This document shows positions 14,139-19,610 of a stretch of 19,610 bases of DNA, piece after piece. The stretch covers positions 1-19,610 of the forward strand of contig CAMQRG010000017.1 in assembly GCA_947036475.1 (NCBI GenBank). Direction: 5' to 3'. Position numbers and translations under genes: made by a program. The notes under the pieces are model-generated. The model had not been told where the DNA came from. It ran no database searches and worked only from the letters and a program-made list of their open reading frames with translations. Source of the DNA: an uncultured Clostridia bacterium. GTDB lineage: Bacteria > Bacillota > Clostridia > Lachnospirales > Anaerotignaceae. The first letter of the stretch is position 1; each line of letters starts with the position of its first letter.

Positions 14139-14465
14139 ATGATGGGGTGTCTGGGAATATTTCTGATTTGTCTGGTCGGCTGTGCGGTTTTTGTTTTTTT
14201 CTTTGGCAGCCTGCTTTTTCACAGCTTTTGGGCGATAGTCGTTTTTGCGGCTTTGCTTTTGACGCTGTTTATCAAACTGTTTTTGTATTATGAAGATAAA
14301 ATTGAGGCTCTGGAAAAACGCATTGCCCTAATGGAAAAAGGGACGCCGGAAGATACGGGGGAAGAAAAGCCGGAGGAAGAAAAGGAAACGCCGGAAAAGG
14401 AAAAACAGGAAGAAGAAACAGAAAGCAGGGAGGAAAACCATGAAACTGCGGGTGCTGATGGATAA
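14139..14465 (+). CDS. Small membrane protein with acidic, lysine/glutamate-rich tail
   Basis: 108 residues. Of the three close ATGs (14133, 14139, 14142), 14139 is chosen because AGGAGG (14125-14130) lies eight bases upstream. It has two membrane helices at about 4-24 (CLGIFLICLVGCAVFVFFFG) and 28-48 (HSFWAIVVFAALLLTLFIKL). A short coiled-coil heptad stretch follows (YYEDKIEALEKRIALMEKG), and then a low-complexity tail of about 43 residues rich in E, K, T and P. No family is recognised. The tail is probably disordered and cytoplasmic. The gene overlaps the next one by 26 bases, so the two are translationally linked. Confidence 0.65.
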   Translation: MMGCLGIFLICLVGCAVFVFFFGSLLFHSFWAIVVFAALLLTLFIKLFLYYEDKIEALEKRIALMEKGTPEDTGEEKPEEEKETPEKEKQEEETESREENHETAGADG

Positions 14466-15252
14466 CCATACGGAGATTGACGCGTATTATCTGGGGGAGC
14501 CTGCGGTTTCCTACTGGATAGAGGACGAGGGGCGGAAATTCCTGTTTGATACGGGTTATTCCGATGCGTTTTTGAAAAATGCCGCCGCTATGGGGATAGA
14601 TTTGACGGAAGCGGAGACGGTACTGCTTTCGCACAGCCATAATGACCATACGGGCGGGCTGCGTTTTCTGCTGGCACTTCCGTTTGGAAAAAAACCGAAA
14701 ATCATTGCCTGCCCGGACGCGGTTCTGCCGCATGAACTGGACGGCATGGACATTGGCAGCCCGATGCGGAAAACGGAACTGGAACAGGCGGCGGAACTGA
14801 CGCTGACAAAAGAACCGCTCTGGCTGACGGAACGGCTGGTTTTTCTGGGAGAAATTCCCCGGGAGACGCCTTTTGAACCGGAATACGCCATCGGCATGGT
14901 GATGCGGGCAGGCGGACAGGAGCAGGATTTTATGCGGGACGACACCGCGCTGGCATACTGCGGCGAGGGCGGGCTTTCTATCATCACAGGCTGCTCCCAT
15001 GCAGGCATCTGCAACATCATTTCTTATGCCAGAAAGGTTACGGGCATTCGGCAGGTCAGGAGTGTTCTGGGCGGTTTTCATTTGTTTGAGCCGGACGAGA
15101 GGGCAAAAGAAACGATTGCCTTTCTGAAACGGGAGGGGATACAGGAGTTATATCCCTGTCACTGCACATCGTTTCGGGTGCGCGCCGCCCTGCATGCGGA
15201 GTGCCCCTGTGGGGAAATCGGCGTAGGAATGGAACTGGAATGGCGCCCTTGA
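14440..15252 (+). CDS. MBL-fold metallo-hydrolase
   Basis: 270 residues. The metal-binding motif LLSHSHNDHTGG (HxHxDH at 65-70) is present, and two further likely ligands are in ITGCSHAGICNI and GGFHLF. The organisation matches the group containing the dihydropterin-ribofuranosylaminobenzene-phosphate synthase-like hydrolases found widely in bacteria. Those bacterial members are soluble and mostly of unknown substrate. GGGAGGAAAACC precedes the start. The extra cysteines near the C terminus (LYPCHCTSF, HAECPCGEIGVG) may be structural. The first 26 bases overlap the preceding membrane-protein gene, and the sirtuin gene follows 44 bases later, so a three-gene operon is likely. Confidence 0.9.
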   Translation: MKLRVLMDNHTEIDAYYLGEPAVSYWIEDEGRKFLFDTGYSDAFLKNAAAMGIDLTEAETVLLSHSHNDHTGGLRFLLALPFGKKPKIIACPDAVLPHELDGMDIGSPMRKTELEQAAELTLTKEPLWLTERLVFLGEIPRETPFEPEYAIGMVMRAGGQEQDFMRDDTALAYCGEGGLSIITGCSHAGICNIISYARKVTGIRQVRSVLGGFHLFEPDERAKETIAFLKREGIQELYPCHCTSFRVRAALHAECPCGEIGVGMELEWRP

Positions 15253-15296
15253 GGAACAGGGGCTTAAAAATAAAAAGAAAAACAGGAGGGATCAGC

Positions 15297-16034
15297 ATGG
15301 ATAAAAAATATGAACAGCTGAAGGAATGGATTGATGAAAGTAAATACATTGTGTTTTTTGGCGGCGCGGGCGTATCTACGGAAAGCGGTATTCCTGATTT
15401 CCGCAGTGAAAACGGCATTTTTCAGGCGATTAACGAATACGGCGTAAGGCCGGAAGTGATACTCAGCCACAGCTTTTTTGTGCGCAGTCCGGAAGTATTT
15501 TTCAAGTATTACAAAAAAACGCTGCTTTATCCGGACGCGGAGCCGAACGACTGCCATAAGGCTCTGGCAAAGCTGGAGCAGGACGGCAAATTGAAAGCCG
15601 TTGTCACGCAGAATATTGACGACCTGCACCAGAGGGCGGGAAGCAGAAACGTGCTGGAACTGCATGGAACGCTTTACAAAAATTACTGCCTGAAATGCGG
15701 AAAGACGTTTGAACTGGATTATGTTACGGCAGAGGAAGGCATTACACGCTGTGATGCCTGCGGCGGCATTGTGCGGCCGGACGTTGTGCTGTATGAAGAA
15801 AGCCTGAATGAAGACACACTTGACGCGGCGATGGAGCACATCAGCAAAGCGGACTTGATTATTGTAGGCGGCACGAGCCTGAATGTTTACCCTGCGGCTG
15901 GGCTTCTGAATTATTTCCGCGGGGAGCGGCTGGTGCTGATTAACAAATCCGCTACGCCTTACGACAGCCGCGCCGCTCTGGTGATAGCGGAAAATATCGG
16001 CGAAGTCTTCCGCAAAACGGTGCTGGAGGGCTGA
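15297..16034 (+). CDS. cobB: NAD-dependent protein deacylase (sirtuin, CobB type)
   Basis: 245 residues. It removes acyl groups from lysines, using NAD and releasing nicotinamide and O-acyl-ADP-ribose. Visible motifs are the NAD-binding GGAGVSTESGIPDFRS, VTQNIDDLHQRAG, the catalytic histidine in LELHGTLY (about H123), and a zinc site made by CLKC and CDAC (C131, C134, C152, C155). There is also GGTSLNVYPAAGL, the conserved acyl-lysine/NAD loop. The family is the short, class U-type bacterial group. The start 15297 follows AGGAGGG by six bases and matches the family N terminus; the frame is open earlier without a supporting site. Likely co-transcribed with the MBL-fold gene. Confidence 0.95.
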   Translation: MDKKYEQLKEWIDESKYIVFFGGAGVSTESGIPDFRSENGIFQAINEYGVRPEVILSHSFFVRSPEVFFKYYKKTLLYPDAEPNDCHKALAKLEQDGKLKAVVTQNIDDLHQRAGSRNVLELHGTLYKNYCLKCGKTFELDYVTAEEGITRCDACGGIVRPDVVLYEESLNEDTLDAAMEHISKADLIIVGGTSLNVYPAAGLLNYFRGERLVLINKSATPYDSRAALVIAENIGEVFRKTVLEG

Positions 16035-16079
16035 CAGGATTTTACGGAGCCCGTGTGAGGGCAAAAAAACGAATTTTCA

Positions 16080-16108
16080 TTGTAGCTTCATGAAATTTAT
16101 GCTATACT
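16080..16108 (+). promoter_or_regulatory. Promoter for MazG-like/gdpP/rplI
   Basis: -35 TTGTAG (16080-16085), 17-base spacer, -10 TATACT (16103-16108) preceded by TGC, an extended -10. It lies 72 bases before the MazG-like start. Confidence 0.8.
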
Positions 16109-16180
16109 ATATCATTATCAATCATACCTCTGTCTGCGGAAAGATGCGGGCGGGGCGTAATTTGACAGGAGGCGGGAAGA

Positions 16181-16486
16181 ATGGTTGGCAAGGACTTCGA
16201 CGTTGCGAAAAATATCAAAATGACAGAAAATTTGCAGTGTCAGATGCTGGCTGTGCTTTCGGATTTTTTTACCGCCATGCAGCAGAATGCTCCAAAGGTG
16301 GAAAAAACGGAAATCCTGGCACGCATGGAAGTGCTCCTTTACCTGATGGCGGCGCGGCTGGGCATTTCGCGCGCGGCGATGGACAGGAAAGCTGCGGCAA
16401 ATATCAAACTGGGGCTTTTGGAGGAAGAACAGGGCGAATGGAAAAGCGCGCTGCTTGAGTTGCTGCATGAGCTGGAACAAGCTTGA
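16181..16486 (+). CDS. MazG-like family protein
   Basis: 101 residues, all predicted helical. The N terminus MVGKDFDVAKNIKMTENLQC and the tail LGLLEEEQGEWKSALLELLH match the short MazG-like proteins found next to gdpP-type genes in Clostridia. True MazG enzymes are nucleotide pyrophosphohydrolases with an EExxE...E..D metal site. I do not see a complete one here, so catalytic activity is doubtful. AGGAGG lies upstream of the ATG. The stop is 14 bases before the gdpP start, so co-transcription is near certain; a direct functional link to c-di-AMP is only an inference from gene order. Confidence 0.82.
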   Translation: MVGKDFDVAKNIKMTENLQCQMLAVLSDFFTAMQQNAPKVEKTEILARMEVLLYLMAARLGISRAAMDRKAAANIKLGLLEEEQGEWKSALLELLHELEQA

Positions 16487-16500
16487 TAACGGAGGCTGAG

Positions 16501-18474
16501 ATGGAACAATTCGGGAAAAAAACGGAGAGCGGGCTTGTCCGCACAGCGATTAGTGCGATTGCTGTGTGTGTCTGCTTTATTTTTGATGTAAGGCTGGGCT
16601 TTGGCGCAGTCATCGGGGCGTTTGCCGCCTTTTTTGGCTGGCCCTTTTCAGGGGAGAGCACACAGGGGGAACAGGGAGAGCAGGACGGCTCCTTTGTGGA
16701 TACCGATGTGCTCAGAGAAAATTTTTCTATCCCTAAAAATCTGCCAATTCCTTATGCTGTGCTGGATGTGCGCGGGCATCTGCTGATGTGCAATGAGAAA
16801 TTTGCGGAGGTGCTTCCGGAACGGGAGCAGATGAAGCGTACTTTGGAGCAGATTATGAAGAAGAAGGGCAAGGGCGGAAGGATAGAGCTGGAAATCGGCG
16901 GGAAATTTTATGAGGCAGGGCTCGAAAACTGCGATGTGACGGAGGAAAACGGCGCGGTCGGCACAGTGCTGACGCTGACTCTGGCAGACGTGACGGCGCA
17001 GTACGCTCTGGAACGACAGCTTGCGGACAGTGAAACGGTTGTCGGCATGATTTTTCTGGATAACTATGAGGAGGTCGCAGACGGCCTGGACGAGGACAGG
17101 GTGCCGATACTTTCCGCAGTCATAGACCGAAAACTGAACCAGTTTGCGCAGGAGCTGGACGGTGTTGTGAAAAAGCTGGAAAAGGACAGATATATCTTCC
17201 TGCTTTCCAACGGTATGCTGGAAAAGCTGAAGGAGCGGAAGTTTGACATTTTGAACGTACTGCGTGAGGTCAGCGTGGGCGAACACATTCCGGTGACGAT
17301 GAGCATGGGCATTGGCGTGGGCGGCGGTTCGCTGGAAACGGCAATGCGCAATGCGAAAGCCGCTCTTGATCTGGCTCTGGGACGCGGCGGCGATCAGGTG
17401 CTGATTAAAGAAGGTGAAAAATATCTGTTCTACGGCGGAAAGGCAGGGGAGATGGGGCGGAATGCCCGTATCCGCGCGCGTGTAAAGGCCGATGCGCTAT
17501 GGGAACTGATGGGCGAAGCGTCTGACATACTCGTGATGGGACACCGCCATGCGGATCTGGACAGCCTGGGTTCCTGTATGGGCATTTGCGCCATTGCTGA
17601 GGCGATGGGCAAAAAATGCCGGATTGTTATGAATGAAATCGGCGTTGGGATAGAGCGTCTGCATGAAAATATGGCACAGCCAGGACATTATGAGGCGCGG
17701 CTGGTGAAGGACGCGGACGCTGTGAAACTGATGGAGGAAAAAACGCTTGTCATCGTGGTGGATACCCACCGGAGCAGTATGGTGGAGGGGCCGCAGGTAT
17801 TGGCGGCGGCGAAAAAAATCGTGCTGTTTGACCACCACAGGAAAAGCACAACGGATTTTATCGAGCAGGCAGTGCTGATTTATCATGAGCCTTATGCATC
17901 GTCAACGGCGGAACTGGTGACAGAAATGATTCAGCATTTTGGCAAAAAAATCAAGCTGAAACCGATTGAGGCGGACGCGCTTCTGGCTGGCATTACGGTG
18001 GATACAAAAAATTTCTGCGTGAAAACGGGCGCAATCACGTTTGAAGCGGCAGGTTTCCTGCGGCGCAACGGCGCGGACAGCATTCGCGTGCGTCTGCTGT
18101 TCCAGAATGATATGGATACCTATAAGGCAAAGGCAACGGCTGTGCGGGACGCGGAGATTTTTATGGAAAATATTGCGATTTCCGTCTGTCCGTCCAATGT
18201 GGAAAATTCCGCGCTGACAGCGGCACAGGCGGCTGACGATTTGATGAATGTGACGGGAATCAAGGCGTCGTTTGTCTGCTGTAAGGTGGGCGATATGATT
18301 TATATTAGTGCGCGCAGCTTCGGGGAAATCAACGTACAGAGGATTATGGAAAAGCTGGGCGGCGGCGGGCATTTCACCGTTTCCGGCGCACAGCTTAAGG
18401 ACTGTACGCTGGAGGAGGCAAAGGAAAGAATCCGTGGCGCAATCGAGGAATATCTGAAAGAGGAATCCATTTGA
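16501..18474 (+). CDS. gdpP: Cyclic di-AMP phosphodiesterase GdpP
   Basis: 657 residues, typical for GdpP/YybT. It hydrolyses c-di-AMP to pApA at the membrane and so controls potassium, osmotic and wall-stress responses. Two short membrane helices lie at about 13-50 (AISAIAVCVCFIFDVRLGFG...), followed by a PAS-like domain (about 75-180). A degenerate GGDEF domain (about 180-310; SMGIGVGGGSLE) comes next. The catalytic DHH domain has VMGHRHADLDSLGS (about 344), VVDTHRSS (about 420) and LFDHHRKS (about 442), and the DHHA1 domain has LGGGGHFTVSGAQL (about 620). All key DHH-type metal ligands are present. Start 16501 is chosen because GGAGG lies six bases before it; the TTG at 16483 has no such site. 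rplI follows at 91 bases, a conserved order in Firmicutes. Confidence 0.96.
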   Translation: MEQFGKKTESGLVRTAISAIAVCVCFIFDVRLGFGAVIGAFAAFFGWPFSGESTQGEQGEQDGSFVDTDVLRENFSIPKNLPIPYAVLDVRGHLLMCNEKFAEVLPEREQMKRTLEQIMKKKGKGGRIELEIGGKFYEAGLENCDVTEENGAVGTVLTLTLADVTAQYALERQLADSETVVGMIFLDNYEEVADGLDEDRVPILSAVIDRKLNQFAQELDGVVKKLEKDRYIFLLSNGMLEKLKERKFDILNVLREVSVGEHIPVTMSMGIGVGGGSLETAMRNAKAALDLALGRGGDQVLIKEGEKYLFYGGKAGEMGRNARIRARVKADALWELMGEASDILVMGHRHADLDSLGSCMGICAIAEAMGKKCRIVMNEIGVGIERLHENMAQPGHYEARLVKDADAVKLMEEKTLVIVVDTHRSSMVEGPQVLAAAKKIVLFDHHRKSTTDFIEQAVLIYHEPYASSTAELVTEMIQHFGKKIKLKPIEADALLAGITVDTKNFCVKTGAITFEAAGFLRRNGADSIRVRLLFQNDMDTYKAKATAVRDAEIFMENIAISVCPSNVENSALTAAQAADDLMNVTGIKASFVCCKVGDMIYISARSFGEINVQRIMEKLGGGGHFTVSGAQLKDCTLEEAKERIRGAIEEYLKEESI

Positions 18475-18514
18475 AACTGAGAACGCAGCATGTGCAGGGT
18501 TCGGTAAATTTACG

Positions 18515-18536
18515 CTGACGGGGAAATCCCTGTCAG
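18515..18536 (+). promoter_or_regulatory. Hairpin between gdpP and rplI
   Basis: CTGACGGGG and CCCTGTCAG form a nine-base-pair stem with one G-T pair around AAAT. No T-run follows, so it is not an ordinary terminator. It lies 29 bases before the L9 start and could be an mRNA processing site or leader element controlling rplI. Confidence 0.45.
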
Positions 18537-18565
18537 GGCGAAAAATATTCGGAGGAGGAATTGAC

Positions 18566-19012
18566 ATGAAATTGATTTTGTTGGAGGACGTGAAAAGTGT
18601 TGGGAAAAAAGGCGACCTGATTAACGCCAGCGAGGGCTACGCGAAGAATTTTCTGCTGCCCAAAAAGCTGGCTGTGGAAGCAACAAAGTCCAACCTGAAC
18701 GATTATGAACTGAAACAGAAAGCGGACGCGAAACGCCGTCAGGAAGAACTGGAAAAGGCACAGGAAATTGCGGCGGCACTGAAAGACAAAGTTGTTACTA
18801 TCAAGGTGAAAACAGGCGGTAACGGCAAGCTGTTCGGTTCTGTGACGAACAAGGAAGTTGCTGACGCAATTGTGGAGCAGACGAAGCTGGAGATTGACAA
18901 GAAGAAGGTTTCCATCGGCGACCCGATCAAGATGGTGGGCGAGCGGACAGCGGTTGTGAAGCTGCACCCGAAGGTTTCTGCGGAAGTGACAATCAAAATT
19001 GAGGAAGTGTAA
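18566..19012 (+). CDS. rplI: 50S ribosomal protein L9
   Basis: 148 residues, the exact family length. It binds 23S rRNA near the L1 stalk and helps keep the reading frame. The N-terminal domain MKLILLEDVKSVGKKGDLIN, then ASEGYAKNFLLPKKLAVEAT, is diagnostic. The long connecting helix (ELKQKADAKRRQEELEKAQE) and the C-terminal domain (KTGGNGKLFGSVTNKEVADA) follow in the usual order. GGAGGAGG precedes the ATG. In most Firmicutes the replicative helicase gene (dnaB/dnaC) follows; here the tandem repeat begins within about six bases of the stop and no further gene is seen before the contig ends. Confidence 0.98.
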   Translation: MKLILLEDVKSVGKKGDLINASEGYAKNFLLPKKLAVEATKSNLNDYELKQKADAKRRQEELEKAQEIAAALKDKVVTIKVKTGGNGKLFGSVTNKEVADAIVEQTKLEIDKKKVSIGDPIKMVGERTAVVKLHPKVSAEVTIKIEEV

Positions 19013-19020
19013 AGAGAAAG

Positions 19021-19149
19021 ACCTTGGAGGCGCTGCCTCCAACCCACCGCAAGGGGCGAGCCCCTTGACCCGTTTTCGCAAAACTGCGTTTTGCAGGGGG
19101 ATTGAGGTTTTGAGCGTGTGGGTAAGTGGGTCGGTAGAGAAAAGGAAAG
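19021..19149 (+). repeat. Repeat unit 1
   Basis: 129 bases. Hairpins are at 19024-19042, 19050-19067 and 19078-19094. The third hairpin is followed by AGGGGGATTGAGG, where units 3 and 4 have GGGAAAATTGAGG. Confidence 0.9.
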
Positions 19150-19280
19150 ACCTTGGAGGCGCTGCCTCCAACCCACCGCAAAGGGGCGAGCCCCTTGACC
19201 CATTTTCTGCAAAACTGCGTTTTGCGGGAGGAGTGAGGTTTTGAGTGTGTGTATATGCAGGCTGGCGGATAAAGGAAAAG
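19150..19280 (+). repeat. Repeat unit 2 (divergent)
   Basis: 131 bases. It has an extra A before the second hairpin, GGGAGGAGTGAGG after the third, and a different spacer (GTGTGTATATGCAGGCTGGC) from the other units. The three hairpins are intact, although the spacer is the most changed of all. Confidence 0.9.
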
Positions 19281-19409
19281 ACTTTGGAGGCGCTGCCTCC
19301 AACCCACCGCAAGGGGCGAGCCCCTTGACCCGTTTCTGCAAAACTGCGTTTTGCGGGAAAATTGAGGTTTTGAGTGCGTGGGTAAGTGGGTCGGTAGAGA
19401 AAAGGAAAG
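19281..19409 (+). repeat. Repeat unit 3
   Basis: 129 bases. It differs from unit 1 mainly at the start (ACTTTGG for ACCTTGG) and after the third hairpin. Its spacer is nearly identical to those of units 1 and 4. Confidence 0.9.
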
Positions 19410-19538
19410 ACCTTGGAGGCGCTGTTTCCAACCCGCCGCAAGGGGCGGGCCCCTTGACCCGTTTCTGCAAAACTGCGTTTTGCGGGAAAATTGAGGTTTT
19501 AAGTGCGTGGGTAAGTGGGTCGGTAGAGAAAAGGAAAG
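19410..19538 (+). repeat. Repeat unit 4
   Basis: 129 bases. In the first hairpin GCCTCC has become GTTTCC, which keeps pairing on the + strand RNA as G-U. The second hairpin loop is CGGG in place of CGAG, shared with unit 5. Confidence 0.9.
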
Positions 19539-19610
19539 ACCTTGGAGGCGCTGCCTCCAACCCGCCGCAAGGGGCGGGCCCCTTGACCCGTTTCTGCAAA
19601 ACTGCGTTTT
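19539..19610 (+). repeat. Repeat unit 5 (cut off by contig end)
   Basis: 72 bases are visible. The sequence stops two bases before the end of the third hairpin. It matches unit 4 except for the intact GCCTCC, so the two appear to be the most recent duplication. Confidence 0.9.

Larger units (their letters stand above)
19013..19610 (+). repeat. Tandem array of 129-131-bp units, each with three hairpins
   Basis: Four complete units and one cut off by the contig end start at 19021, 19150, 19281, 19410 and 19539. Each unit has, in order, TTGGAGGC-GCT-GCCTCCAA, then CAAGGGG-CGAG-CCCCTTG, then GCAAAAC-TGC-GTTTTGC, followed by about 55 bases of less structured spacer ending GGTAGAGAAAAGGAAAG. The array starts about six bases after the rplI stop and holds no credible gene. 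Long frames on the minus strand are by-products of the repeat period. From memory, similar GGAGGCGCTGCCTCC motifs are scattered in Clostridia intergenic DNA, but I could not check this. Confidence 0.93.

Noticed and set aside
16050..16070. Terminator after the sirtuin gene (GCCC-GTGTGA-GGGC)
   Set aside because: The stem is four base pairs and is followed by A residues, so it would not terminate forward transcription.
18533..19599. Long minus-strand reading frames over the repeat array and rplI
   Set aside because: They are antisense to rplI and repeat a phrase such as PCGGLEAAPPRSF every unit. The periodicity comes from the tandem repeat; there is no ribosome binding site or known domain.
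19013..19610. CRISPR array
   Set aside because: The repeated unit is 129-131 bp with nearly identical spacers, not 25-40-bp repeats separated by unique spacers, and no cas genes are present.

Overview
This looks like a whole contig from a low-to-mid GC Gram-positive anaerobe, most likely a member of the Clostridia (Bacillota). Three things suggest this: a murA-ftsQ-DUF881-small basic protein run, a MazG-like/gdpP/rplI run of the kind found in Firmicutes, and strong AGGAGG ribosome binding sites with sigma-A type promoters. I cannot place it to genus. The first 33 bases are not biological: they are the Nextera (Tn5) read-1 adapter left on the contig. The last 598 bases are a tandem repeat that runs off the end, which is probably why assembly stopped there.

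Layout. 35-241: tail of a PilZ-domain protein (+). 329-2127: minus-strand operon of an AIM24-family protein, an Imm1-like protein and a small membrane protein, with a strong promoter (2203-2231) and a 15-bp bidirectional terminator (272-307). 2352-3530: PLP aminotransferase (+), followed by an ORF that looks like a truncated gene and an 18-bp bidirectional terminator. 3745-4910: ybaK and nth (-). 5170-6057: LysR-type regulator, divergent from nth. 6185-7810: secreted S41-type peptidase with a copper-amine-oxidase-N-like domain. 7874-9484: P1-family (DmpA/NylC) peptidase and an unknown 217-residue protein (-). 9637-12773: cell-wall and division operon murA-ftsQ-DUF881-sbp. 12856-13971: D-threonine-aldolase/D-serine-dehydratase-like PLP enzyme (-). 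14139-16034: small acidic-tailed membrane protein, MBL-fold hydrolase and sirtuin (+). 16181-19012: MazG-like protein, c-di-AMP phosphodiesterase GdpP and ribosomal protein L9 (+). 19013-19610: tandem repeat.

How the genes fit together. Most of the window is housekeeping: peptidoglycan precursor synthesis and septum assembly, base-excision repair, editing of mischarged tRNA, c-di-AMP turnover and a ribosomal protein. Transcription units are separated by intrinsic terminators, several of which carry T-runs on both strands and serve convergent genes.

The least explained element is the repeat directly after rplI: four full units and one cut-off unit of 129-131 bp, each able to form three short hairpins. 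It could be a multicopy intergenic element or a structured RNA. Other points of interest are the possible orphan immunity gene in the AIM24 operon, the structured leader of nth, the truncated ORF at 3557, and the S41 protein that lacks the CtpA-type lysine. I saw no tRNA, rRNA, CRISPR array, phage genes or transposase.
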